DNA of 64,000 bases from Bombus terrestris. Taxonomy: Eukaryota; Arthropoda; Insecta; Hymenoptera; Apidae. This document shows, piece after piece, positions 26,495 through 40,404 of the stretch; the first letter of the stretch is position 1; each line of letters begins with the position of its first letter. The stretch spans positions 2,852,001-2,916,000 of the forward strand of contig NW_025963556.1 of NCBI RefSeq assembly GCF_910591885.1, given 5' to 3'. The notes under the pieces are model-generated. The model did not search any database and had not been told where the DNA came from. It saw only the letters and a list, made by a program, of their open reading frames with translations. A program made the position numbers and the translations under genes.

Positions 26495-28278
26495 TTAACG
26501 TACAACGTTATATAGAATTACGATATAACGCACAACGTTATGTCGTATTACGTTATAACTTATCATGTCATGTAGTATTACGTTATAACGTATGACGTTA
26601 TGTAGTATTACGTTATTACGAATAACGTTATATTGTGTAACTTTATAACGTATGACCTTATGTTGTATTACGTTATAACGTATAAAGACATGTAGTATTA
26701 CGTTATAACGTATGACGTCATGTGGTATTACGTTATTACGAATATCGTAATATTGTATTACTTTATGACGTATGACGTCATGTAGTATTACTATATGACG
26801 TATGACGTCATGTAGTATTACTATATGACGTATGACGTCATGTAGTATTAGGTTATAACGTATGAAGTTATGTATTATTACGATATAACGTATGACGTTA
26901 AGCAGTATTAGGTTATAACGTATGACGTTATGTAGTATTAGGTTATAACGTATGGCGTTATGTAGTATTACGATATAACGTATGACGTTATGCAGTACTA
27001 CGTTATAACGTATGATGTTATGTAGTGTTACGTTATAACGTATGACGCCGTGTAGTATTACGTTATAAGTATAACATTATGTAGTATCACGTTATAGCGT
27101 ATGACGTCATGTAGTATTACGTTATTACGAATATCGTAATATTGTGTTACTTTATGACGTATGACGTCATGTAATATTGCTTTATGACGTATGACGTCAT
27201 GTAGTATTTCCTTATAACGTATGACGTTATGTAGTATTACTTTATGACGTATGACGTCATGTAGTATTACTTTATGACGTATGACGTCATGTAGTATTAC
27301 TTTATGACGTATGACGTCATGTAGTATTTCGTTACAACGTATGACGTTATGTCGTATTACGTTATAACTTATCATGTCATGTAGTATTACGTTATAACGT
27401 ATGACGTTATGTAGTATTACGTTATTACGAATAACGTTATATTGTGTAACTTTATAACGTATGACCTTATGTTGTATTACGTTATAACGTATAAAGACAT
27501 GTAGTATTACGTTATAACGTATGACGTCATGTGGTATTACGTTATTACGAATATCGTAATATTGTATTACTTTATGACGTATGACGTCATGTAGTATTAC
27601 TATATGACGTATGACGTCATGTAGTATTACTATATGACGTATGACGTCATGTAGTATTACTATATGACGTATGACGTCATGTAGTATTACTATATGACGT
27701 ATGACGTCATGTAGTATTAGGTTATAACGTTTGAAGTTATGTATTATTACGATATAACGTATGACGTTAAGCAGTATTAGGTTATAACGTATGACGTTAT
27801 GTAGTATTACGTTATTACGAATAACGTTATATTGTGTAACTTTATAACGTATGACATTACGTTGTATTACGTTATAACGTATAAAGACATGTAGTATTAC
27901 GTTATGACGTATGACGTCATGTAGTATTACCTTATGACGTATGACGTCATGTAGTATTACTATATGACGTATGACGTCATGTAGTATTACTATATGACGT
28001 ATGACGTCATGTAGTATTTCGTTACAACGTATGACGTTATGCAGTATTACGATATAACGTATGACGTTATGCGGTGTTAGGTTATAACTTATGACGTTAT
28101 GGAGTATTACGTTATAACGTATGACGTCATGTGGTATTACGTTATTACGAATAACGTTATATTATGTTACGTCATGTAGTATTACTTTATGACGTATGAC
28201 GTCATGTAGTATTACTTTATGACGTATGACGTCATGTAGTATTACTTTATGACGTATGACGTCATGTAGTATTTCGTT
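26495..28278 (+). repeat. N segment, 1,784 bp
   Basis: A second N in tandem, head offset 1,603 from the first. After TTACCTTATG (near 27930) two TTACTATATG monomers replace the usual four TTACTTTATG-type monomers before TTCGTTACAACG, giving a 60-bp loss and a transplanted variant. There is a private GTTTGAAG change near 27730. Confidence 0.86.
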
Positions 28279-31232
28279 TTAACGTACAACGTTATATAGA
28301 ATTACGATATAACGCACAACGTTATGTCGTATTACGTTATAACTTATCATGTCATGTAGTATTACGTTATAACGTATGACGTTATGTAGTATTACGTTAT
28401 TACGAATAACGTTATATTGTGTAACTTTATAACGTATGACCTTATGTTGTATTACGTTATAACGTATAAAGACATGTAGTATTACGTTATAACGTATGAC
28501 GTCATGTGGTATTACGTTATTACGAATATCGTAATATTGTATTACTTTATGACGTATGACGTCATGTAGTATTACTATATGACGTATGACGTCATGTAGT
28601 ATTACTATATGACGTATGACGTCATGTAGTATTACTATATGACGTATGACGTCATGTAGTATTAGGTTATAACGTATGAAGTTATGTATTATTACGATAT
28701 AACGTATGACGTTAAGCAGTATTAGGTTATAACGTATGACGTTATGTAGTATTAGGTTATAACGTATGGCGTTATGTAGTATTACGATATAACGTATGAC
28801 GTTATGCAGTACTACGTTATAACGTATGATGTTATGTAGTGTTACGTTATAATGTATGACGTTATGTAGCATTACGGTATTTCGAACAACGTTGTATTGT
28901 GTTACTTTATAACGTATGATGTTATGTAGTGTTACGTTATAACGTATGACGCCGTGTAGTATTACGTTATAAGTATAACATTATGTAGTATCACGTTATA
29001 GCGTATGACGTCATGTAGTATTACGTTATTACGAATATCGTAATATTGTGTTACTTTATGACGTCTGACGTCATGTAATATTCTGTTATGACGTATGACG
29101 TCATGTAGTATTTCCTTATAACGTATGACGTTATGTAGTATTACGATATAACGTATGACGTCATGTAGTATTACTTTATGACGTATGACGTCATGTAGTA
29201 TTACTTTATGACGTATGACGTCATGTAGTATTACTTTATGACGTATGACGTCATGTAGTATTACTTTATGACGTATGACGTCATGTAGTATTTCGTTATA
29301 ACGTATGACGTTATGCAGTATTACGATATAACGTCATACGTTATATCGTATTACGTTATAACTTATCATGTCATGTAGTATTACGTTATAACGTATGACG
29401 TTATGTAGTATTACGTTATTACGAATAACGTTATATTGTGTAACTTTATAACGTATGACCTTACGTTGTATTACGTTATAACGTATAAAGACATGTAGTA
29501 TTACGTTATGGCGTATGACGTCATGTAGTATTACTTTATGACGTATGACGTCATGTAGTATTACTTTATGACGTATGCCGTCATGTAGTATTACTTTATG
29601 ACGTATGACGTCATGTAGTATTACTTTATGACGTATGACGTCATGTAGTATTACTTTATGACGTATGACGTCATGTAGTATTTCGTTACAACGTATGACG
29701 TTATGCAGTATTACGATATAACGTATGACGTTATGCGGTATTAGGTTATAACTTATGACGTTATGGAGTATTACGTTATAACGTATGACGTCATGTGGTA
29801 TTACGTTATTACGAATAACGTTATATTATGTTACGTCATGTAGTATTACTTTATGACGTATGACGTCATGTAGTATTACTTTATGACGTATGACGTCATG
29901 TAGTATTACTTTATGACGTATGACGTCATGTAGTATTACGATATAACGTATGACGTTATGCAGTACTACGTTATAACGTATGACGTTATATAGTGTTACG
30001 TTATAACGTATGACGTTATGTATTAGTACGATATAACGTATGACGTTATGCAGTATGAGGTTATAACGTATGACGTCATGTAGTTTTGGGTTATAACGTA
30101 TGACGTCATGTAGTATTAGGTTATAACGTATGCCGTCATGTAGTATTACGTTATAACGTATGACGTTATGCAGTATTACGATATAACGTATGACGTTATG
30201 CGGTATTAGGTTATAACTTATGACGTTATGGAGTATTACGTTATAACGTATGACGTCATGTGGTATTACGTTATTACGAATAACGTTATATTATGTTACG
30301 TAATGTAGTATTACTTTATGACGTATGACGTCATGTAGTATTACTTTATGACGTATGCCGTCATGTAGTATTACGTTATAACATATGACGTCATGTAGTA
30401 ATACGATATAACGTACAACGTTATATAGAATTACGATATAACGCACAACGTTATGTCGTATTACGTTATAACGTATCATGTCATGTAGTATTACGTTATA
30501 ACGAATGACGTTATGGAGTATTACGTTATAACGTATGACGCCATGTGGTATTACGTTATTACGAATAACGTTATATTATGTTACTTTATGACATATGACG
30601 TCATGTAGTATTACTTTATGACGTATGACGTCATGTAGTATTACTTTATGACGTATGACGTCATGTAGTATTACTTTATGACGTATGACGTCATGCAGTA
30701 TTACTTTATGACGTATGACGTCATGTAGTATTTCGTTATAACGTATGACGTTATGCAGTATTACGATATAACGTATGACGTTATGCGGTATTAGGTTATA
30801 ACTTATGACGTTATGGAGTATTACGTTATAACGTATGACGTCATGTGGTATTACGTTATTACGAATAACGTTATATTATGTTACGTAATGTAGTATTACT
30901 TTATGACGTATGACGTCATGTAGTATTACTTTATGACGTATGACGTCATGTAGTATTACTTTATGACGTATGACGTCATGTAGTATTACTTTATGACGTA
31001 TGACGTCATGTAGTATTACTTTATGACGTATGACGTCATGTAGTATTACTTTATGACGTATGACGTCATGTAGTATTTCGTTATAACGTATGACGTTATG
31101 CAGTATTACGATATAACGTATGACGTTATGCAGTATTAGGTTATAACGTATGACGTCATGTAGTATTACTTTATGACGTATGACGTCATGTAGTATTACT
31201 TTATGACGTATGACGTCATGTAGTATTTCGTT
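28279..31232 (+). repeat. L segment, rearranged, 2,954 bp
   Basis: The head has three TTACTATATG monomers and an unusual TGATGTTATG near 28827, a position where other L heads read TGACGTTATG. Near 29333 the sequence ACGTCATACGTTATATCG replaces ACGTACAACGTTATGTCG. In the L-specific block a stretch with GCGGTATTAGG and an extra TTACGTAATG deletion (30296) interrupts the usual order at about 30146-30390. Three 15-bp deletions in all: 3,000 - 46 = 2,954. Confidence 0.84.
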
Positions 31233-32656
31233 TTAACGTACAACGTTATATAGAATTACGAGATAACGCACAACGTTATGTCGTATTACGTTATAACTTA
31301 TCATGTCATGTAGTATTACGTTATAACGTATGACGTTATGTAGTATTACGTTATTACGAATAACGTTATATTGTGTAACTTTATAACGTATGACCTTATG
31401 TTGTATTACGTTATAACGTATAAAGACATGTAGTATTACGTTATAACGTATGACGTCATGTGGTATTACGTTATTACGAATATCGTAATATTGTATTACT
31501 TTATGACGTATGACGTCATGTAGTATTACTATATGACGTATGACGTCATGTAGTATTACTATATGACGTATGACGTCATGTAGTATTAGGTTATAACGTA
31601 TGAAGTTATGTATTATTACGATATAACGTATGACGTTAAGCAGTATTAGGTTATAACGTATGACGTTATGTAGTATTAGGTTATAACGTATGGCGTTATG
31701 TAGTATTACGATATAACGTATGACGTTATGCAGTACTACGTTATAACGTATGACGTTATGTAGTGTTACGTTATAATGTATGACGTTATGTAGCATTACG
31801 GTATTTCGAACAACGTTGTATTGTGTTACTTTATAACGTATGACGTTATGTAGTGTTACGTTATAACGTATGACGCCGTGTAGTATTACGTTATAAGTAT
31901 AACATTATGTAGTATCACGTTATAGCGTATGACGTCATGTAATATTGCTTTATGACGTATGACGTCATGTAGTATTTCCTTATAACGTATGACGTTATGT
32001 AGTATTACGATATAACGTATGACGTCATGTAGTATTACTTTATGACGTATGACGTCATGTAGTATTACTTTATGACGTATGACGTCATGTAGTATTACTT
32101 TATGACGTATGACGTCATGAAGTATTTCGTTATAACGTATGACGTTATGCAGTATTACGATATAACGTATGACGTTATGCGGTATTAGGTTATAACTTAT
32201 GACGTTATGGAGTATTACGTTATAACGTATGACGTCATGTGGTATTACGTTATTACGAATAACGTTATATTATGTTACGTCATGTAGTATTACTTTATGA
32301 CGTATGACGTCATGTAGTATTACTTTATGACGTATGACGTCATGTAGTATTACTTTATGACGTATGACGTCATGTAGTATTACTTTATGACGTATGACGG
32401 CATGTAGTATTACTTTATGACGTATGACGTCATGTAGTATTACTTTATGACGTATGACGTCATGTAGTATTACTTTATGACGTATGACGTCATGTAGTAT
32501 TTCGTTATAACGTATGACGTTATGCAGTATTACTTTATGACGTATGACGTCATGTAGTATTACTTTATGACGTATGACGTCATGTAGTATTACTTTATGA
32601 CGTATGACGTCATGTAGTATTACTTTATGACGTATGACGTCATGTAGTATTTCGTT
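31233..32656 (+). repeat. M segment, 1,424 bp
   Basis: The M architecture with a run of seven monomers after the 15-bp deletion (32274), one more than in the 1,394-bp copies. Private changes: TACGAGATAACG near 31258 and GACGGCATG near 32398. Confidence 0.88.
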
Positions 32657-33750
32657 TTAACGTACAACGTTATATAGAATTACGATATAACGCACAACGT
32701 TATGTCGTATTACGTTATAACTTATCATGTCATGTAGTATTACGTTATAACGTATGACGTTATGTAGTATTACGTTATTACGAATAACGTTATATTGTGT
32801 AACTTTATAACGTATGACCTTATGTTGTATTACGTTATAACGTATAAAGACATGTAGTATTACGTTATAACGTATGACGTCATGTGGTATTACGTTATTA
32901 CGAATATCGTAATATTGTATTACTTTATGACGTATGACGTCATGTAGTATTACTATATGACGTATGACGTCATGTAGTATTACTATATGACGTATGACGT
33001 CATGTAGTATTAGGTTATAACGTATGAAGTTATGTATTATTACGATATAACGTATGACGTTAAGCAGTAATAGGTTATAACGTATGACGTTATGTAGTAT
33101 TAGGTTATAACGTATGGCGTTATGTAGTATTACGATATAACGTATGACGTTATGCAGTACTACGTTATAACGTATGACGTTATGTAGTGTTACGTTATAA
33201 TGTATGACGTTATGTAGCATTACGGTATTTCGAACAACGTTGTATTGTGTTACTTTATAACATATGACGTTATGTAGTGTTACGTTATAACGTATGACGC
33301 CGTGTAGTATTACGTTATAAGTATAACATTATGTAGTATCACGTTATAGCGTATGACGTCATGTAATATTGCTTTATGACGTATGACGTCATGTAGTATT
33401 TCCTTATAACGTATGACGTTATGTAGTATTACGATATAACGTATGACGTCATGTAGTATTACTTTATGACGTATGACGTCATGTAGTATTACTTTATGAC
33501 GTATAACGTCATGTAGTATTACTTTATGACGTATGACGTCATGTAGTATTTCGTTATAACGTATGACGTTATGCAGTATTACGATATAACGTATGACGTT
33601 ATGCGGTATTAGGTTATAACTTATGACGTTATGGAGTATTACGTTATAACGTATGACGTCATGTGGTATTACGTTATTACGAATAACGTTATATTATGTT
33701 ACGTCATGTAGTATTACTTTATGACGTATGACGTCATGTAGTATTTCGTT
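32657..33750 (+). repeat. S segment, 1,094 bp
   Basis: S architecture, 1-bp deletion 33318 and 15-bp deletion 33699. Private single-base changes: GCAGTAATAGG near 33065, AACATATGACG near 33259, GTATAACGTC near 33501. Confidence 0.88.
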
Positions 33751-35174
33751 TTAACGTACAACGTTATATAGAATTACGATATAACGCACAACGTTATGTC
33801 GTATTACGTTATAACTTATCATGTCATGTAGTATTACGTTATAACGTATGACGTTATGTAGTATTACGTTATTACGAATAACGTTATATTGTGTAACTTT
33901 ATAACGTATGACCTTATGTTGTATTACGTTATAACGTATAAAGACATGTAGTATTACGTTATAACGTATGACGTCATGTGGTATTACGTTATTACGAATA
34001 TCGTAATATTGTATTACTTTATGACGTATGACGTCATGTAGTATTACTATATGACGTATGACGTCATGTAGTATTACTATATGACGTATGACGTCATGTA
34101 GTATTAGGTTATAACGTATGAAGTTATGTATTATTACGATATAACGTATGACGTTAAGCAGTATTAGGTTATAACGTATGACGTTATGTAGTATTAGGTT
34201 ATAACGTATGGCGTTATGTAGTATTACGATATAACGTATGACGTTATGCAGTACTACGTTATAACGTATGACGTTATGTAGTGTTACGTTATAATGTATG
34301 ACGTTATGTAGCATTACGGTATTTCGAACAACGTTGTATTGTGTTACTTTATAACGTATGACGTTATGTAGTGTTACGTTATAACGTATGACGCCGTGTA
34401 GTATTACGTTATAAGTATAACATTATGTAGTATCACGTTATAGCGTATGACGTCATGTAATATTGCTTTATGACGTATGACGTCATGTAGTATTTCCTTA
34501 TAACGTATGACGTTATGTAGTATTACGATATAACGTATGACGTCATGTAGTATTACTTTATGACGTATGACGTCATGTAGTATTACTTTATGACGTATGA
34601 CGTCATGTAGTATTACTTTATGACGTATGACGTCATGAAGTATTTCGTTATAACGTATGACGTTATGCAGTATTACGATATAACGTATGACGTTATGCGG
34701 TATTAGGTTATAACTTATGACGTTATGGAGTATTACGTTATAACGTATGACGTCATGTGGTATTACGTTATTACGAATAACGTTATATTATGTTACGTCA
34801 TGTAGTATTACTTTATGACGTATGACGTCATGTAGTATTACTTTATGACGTATGACGTCATGTAGTATTACTTTATGACGTATGACGTCATGTAGTATTA
34901 CTTTATGACGTATGACGTCATGTAGTATTACTTTATGACGTATGACGTCATGTAGTATTACTTTATGACGTATGACGTCATGTAGTATTACTTTATGACG
35001 TATGACGTCATGTAGTATTTCGTTATAACGTATGACGTTATGCAGTATTACTTTATGACGTATGACGTCATGTAGTATTACTTTATGACGTATGACGTCA
35101 TGTAGTATTACTTTATGACGTATGACGTCATGTAGTATTACTTTATGACGTATGACGTCATGTAGTATTTCGTT
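33751..35174 (+). repeat. M segment, 1,424 bp
   Basis: A repeat of 31233-32656 at offset 2,518 without its private changes; seven-monomer run after the 15-bp deletion (34793). The local order M-S-M departs from the canonical L-M-S-N. Confidence 0.88.
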
Positions 35175-36867
35175 TTAACGTACAACGTTATATAGAATTA
35201 CGATATAACGCACAACGTTATGTCGTATTACGTTATAACTTATCATGTCATGTAGTATTACGTTATAACGTATGACGTTATGTAGTATTACGTTATTACG
35301 AATAACGTTATATTGTGTAACTTTATAACGTATGACCTTATGTTGTATTACGTTATAACGTATAAAGACATGTAGTATTACGTTATAACGTATGACGTCA
35401 TGTGGTATTACGTTATTACGAATATCGTAATATTGTATTACTTTATGACGTATGACGTCATGTAGTATTACTATATGACGTATGACGTCATGTAGTATTA
35501 CTATATGACGTATGACGTCATGTAGTATTAGGTTATAACGTATGAAGTTATGTATTATTACGATATAACGTATGACGTTAAGCAGTATTAGGTTATAACG
35601 TATGACGTTATGTAGTATTAGGTTATAACGTATGGCGTTATGTAGTATTACGATATAACGTATGACGTTATGCAGTACTACGTTATAACGTATGACGTTA
35701 TGTAGTGTTACGTTATAATGTATGACGTTATGTAGCATTACGGTATTTCGAACAACGTTGTATTGTGTTACTTTATAACGTATGACGTTATGTAGTGTTA
35801 CGTTATAACGTATGACGCCGTGTAGTATTACGTTATAAGTATAACATTATGTAGTATCACGTTATAGCGTATGACGTCATGTAATATTGCTTTATGACGT
35901 ATGACGTCATGTAGTATTTCCTTATAACGTATGACGTTATGTAGTATTACGATATAACGTATGACGTCATGTAGTATTACTTTATGACGTATGACGTCAT
36001 GTAGTATTACTTTATGACGTATGACGTCATGTAGTATTACTATATGACGTATGACGTCATGTAGTATTACTATATGACGTATGACGTCATGTAGTATTAG
36101 GTTATAACGTATGAAGTTATGTATTATTACGATATAACGTATGACGTTAAGCAGTATTAGGTTATAACGTATGACGTTATGTAGTATTAGGTTATAACGT
36201 ATGGCGTTATGTAGTATTACGATATAACGTATGACGTTATGCAGTACTACGTTATAACGTATGACGTTATGTAGTGTTACGTTATAATGTATGACGTTAT
36301 GTAGCATTACGGTATTTCGAACAACGTTGTATTGTGTTACTTTATAACGTATGACGTTATGTAGTGTTACGTTATAACGTATGACGTTATGTAGTGTTAC
36401 GTTATAACGTATGACGCCGTGTAGTATTACGTTATAAGTATAACATTATGTAGTATCACGTTATAGCGTATGACGTCATGTAATATTGCTTTATGACGTA
36501 TGACGTCGTGTAGTATTTCCTTATAACGTATGACGTTATGTAGTATTACGATATAACGTATGACGTCATGTAGTATTACTTTATGACGTATGACGTCATG
36601 TAGTATTACTTTATGACGTATGACGTCATGTAGTATTACTTTATGACGTATGACGTCATGTAGTATTTCGTTATAACGTATGACGTTATGCAGTATTACG
36701 ATATAACGTATGACGTTATGCGGTATTAGGTTATAACTTATGACGTTATGGAGTATTACGTTATAACGTATGACGTCATGTGGTATTACGTTATTACGAA
36801 TAACGTTATATTATGTTACGTCATGTAGTATTACTTTATGACGTATGACGTCATGTAGTATTTCGTT
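35175..36867 (+). repeat. Chimeric M/head segment, 1,693 bp
   Basis: The head and M front run to two TTACTTTATG monomers. Near 36010-36050 the array jumps back into the TTACTATATG region of a head and runs through a second head end, giving two 1-bp deletions (35837, 36437) and one 15-bp deletion (36816). An extra GACGTTATGTAGTGTTACG monomer lies near 36382 and GACGTCGTGTAG near 36505. 1,710 - 17 = 1,693. Confidence 0.87.
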
Positions 36868-38560
36868 TTAACGTACAACGTTATATAGAATTACGATATA
36901 ACGCACAACGTTATGTCGTATTACGTTATAACTTATCATGTCATGTAGTATTACGTTATAACGTATGACGTTATGTAGTATTACGTTATTACGAATAACG
37001 TTATATTGTGTAACTTTATAACGTATGACCTTATGTTGTATTACGTTATAACGTATAAAGACATGTAGTATTACGTTATAACGTATGACGTCATGTGGTA
37101 TTACGTTATTACGAATATCGTAATATTGTATTACTTTATGACGTATGACGTCATGTAGTATTACTATATGACGTATGACGTCATGTAGTATTACTATATG
37201 ACGTATGACGTCATGTAGTATTAGGTTATAACGTATGAAGTTATGTATTATTACGATATAACGTATGACGTTAAGCAGTATTAGGTTATAACGTATGACG
37301 TTATGTAGTATTAGGTTATAACGTATGGCGTTATGTAGTATTACGATATAACGTATGACGTTATGCAGTACTACGTTATAACGTATGACGTTATGTAGTG
37401 TTACGTTATAATGTATGACGTTATGTAGCATTACGGTATTTCGAACAACGTTGTATTGTGTTACTTTATAACGTATGACGTTATGTAGTGTTACGTTATA
37501 ACGTATGACGCCGTGTAGTATTACGTTATAAGTATAACATTATGTAGTATCACGTTATAGCGTATGACGTCATGTAATATTGCTTTATGACGTATGACGT
37601 CATGTAGTATTTCCTTATAACGTATGACGTTATGTAGTATTACGATATAACGTATGACGTCATGTAGTATTACTTTATGACGTATGACGTCATGTAGTAT
37701 TACTTTATGACGTATGACGTCATGTAGTATTACTATATGACGTATGACGTCATGTAGTATTACTATATGACGTATGACGTCATGTAGTATTAGGTTATAA
37801 CGTATGAAGTTATGTATTATTACGATATAACGTATGACGTTAAGCAGTATTAGGTTATAACGTATGACGTTATGTAGTATTAGGTTATAACGTATGGCGT
37901 TATGTAGTATTACGATATAACGTATGACGTTATGCAGTACTACGTTATAACGTATGACGTTATGTAGTGTTACGTTATAATGTATGACGTTATGTAGCAT
38001 TACGGTATTTCGAACAACGTTGTATTGTGTTACTTTATAACGTATGACGTTATGTAGTGTTACGTTATAACGTATGACGTTATGTAGTGTTACGTTATAA
38101 CGTATGACGCCGTGTAGTATTACGTTATAAGTATAACATTATGTAGTATCACGTTATAGCGTATGACGTCATGTAATATTGCTTTATGACGTATGACGTC
38201 GTGTAGTATTTCCTTATAACGTATGACGTTATGTAGTATTACGATATAACGTATGACGTCATGTAGTATTACTTTATGACGTATGACGTCATGTAGTATT
38301 ACTTTATGACGTATGACGTCATGTAGTATTACTTTATGACGTATGACGTCATGTAGTATTTCGTTATAACGTATGACGTTATGCAGTATTACGATATAAC
38401 GTATGACGTTATGCGGTATTAGGTTATAACTTATGACGTTATGGAGTATTACGTTATAACGTATGACGTCATGTGGTATTACGTTATTACGAATAACGTT
38501 ATATTATGTTACGTCATGTAGTATTACTTTATGACGTATGACGTCATGTAGTATTTCGTT
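36868..38560 (+). repeat. Chimeric M/head segment, second tandem copy, 1,693 bp
   Basis: A direct tandem copy of 35175-36867, with the same crossover join (near 37730) and the same extra monomer. It also has the private GACGTCGTGTAG variant (near 38198), so the chimera formed first and was duplicated afterwards. Confidence 0.88.
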
Positions 38561-40404
38561 TTAACGTACAACGTTATATAGAATTACGATATAACGCACA
38601 ACGTTATGTCGTATTACGTTATAACTTATCATGTCATGTAGTATTACGTTATAACGTATGACGTTATGTAGTATTACGTTATTACGAATAACGTTATATT
38701 GTGTAACTTTATAACGTATGACCTTATGTTGTATTACGTTATAACGTATAAAGACATGTAGTATTACGTTATAACGTATGACGTCATGTGGTATTACGTT
38801 ATTACGAATATCGTAATATTGTATTACTTTATGACGTATGACGTCATGTAGTATTACTATATGACGTATGACGTCATGTAGTATTACTATATGACGTATG
38901 ACGTCATGTAGTATTAGGTTATAACGTATGAAGTTATGTATTATTACGATATAACGTATGACGTTAAGCAGTATTAGGTTATAACGTATGACGTTATGTA
39001 GTATTAGGTTATAACGTATGGCGTTATGTAGTATTACGATATAACGTATGACGTTATGCAGTACTACGTTATAACGTATGATGTTATGTAGTGTTACGTT
39101 ATAACGTATGACGCCGTGTAGTATTACGTTATAAGTATAACATTATGTAGTATCACGTTATAGCGTATGACGTCATGTAGTATTACGTTATTACGAATAT
39201 CGTAATATTGTGTTACTTTATGACGTATGACGTCATGTAATATTGCTTTATGACGTATGACGTCATGTAGTATTTCCTTATAACGTATGACGTTATGTAG
39301 TATTACTTTATGACGTATGACGTCATGTAGTATTACTTTATGACGTATGACGTCATGTAGTATTACTTTATGACGTATGACGTCATGTAGTATTTCGTTA
39401 CAACGTATGACGTTATGTCGTATTACGTTATAACTTATCATGTCATGTAGTATTACGTTATAACGTATGACGTTATGTAGTATTACGTTATTACGAATAA
39501 CGTTATATTGTGTAACTTTATAACGTATGACCTTATGTTGTATTACGTTATAACGTATAAAGACATGTAGTATTACGTTATAACGTATGACGTCATGTGG
39601 TATTACGTTATTACGAATATCGTAATATTGTATTACTTTATGACGTATGACGTCATGTAGTATTACTATATGACGTATGACGTCATGTAGTATTACTATA
39701 TGACGTATGACGTCATGTAGTATTACTATATGACGTATGACGTCATGTAGTATTACTATATGACGTATGACGTCATGTAGTATTAGGTTATAACGTATGA
39801 AGTTATGTATTATTACGATATAACGTATGACGTTAAGCAGTATTAGGTTATAACGTATGACGTTATGTAGTATTACGTTATTACGAATAACGTTATATTG
39901 TGTAACTTTATAACGTATGACATTACGTTGTATTACGTTATAACGTATAAAGACATGTAGTATTACGTTATGACGTATGACGTCATGTAGTATTACCTTA
40001 TGACGTATGACGTCATGTAGTATTACTTTATGACGTATGCCGTCATGTAGTATTACTTTATGACGTATGACGTCATGTAGTATTACTTTATGACGTATGA
40101 CGTCATGTAGTATTACTTTATGACGTATGACGTCATGTAGTATTTCGTTACAACGTATGACGTTATGCAGTATTACGATATAACGTATGACGTTATGCGG
40201 TGTTAGGTTATAACTTATGACGTTATGGAGTATTACGTTATAACGTATGACGTCATGTGGTATTACGTTATTACGAATAACGTTATATTATGTTACGTCA
40301 TGTAGTATTACTTTATGACGTATGACGTCATGTAGTATTACTTTATGACGTATGACGTCATGTAGTATTACTTTATGACGTATGACGTCATGTAGTATTT
40401 CGTT
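38561..40404 (+). repeat. N segment, 1,844 bp
   Basis: Reference N: head without the CGGTATTTCGAAC block, 1-bp deletion (39132), TTCGTTACAACG near 39393, second head-like stretch with four TTACTATATG monomers, GACATTACG near 39918, GCGGTGTTAGG near 40197, 15-bp deletion (40293), three-monomer final run. 1,860 - 16. Confidence 0.88.

Noticed and set aside
35828..36307. 159-codon frame that differs from the 187-codon family
   Set aside because: It is a recombination product across the chimeric join of the 1,693-bp unit, not a separate gene.
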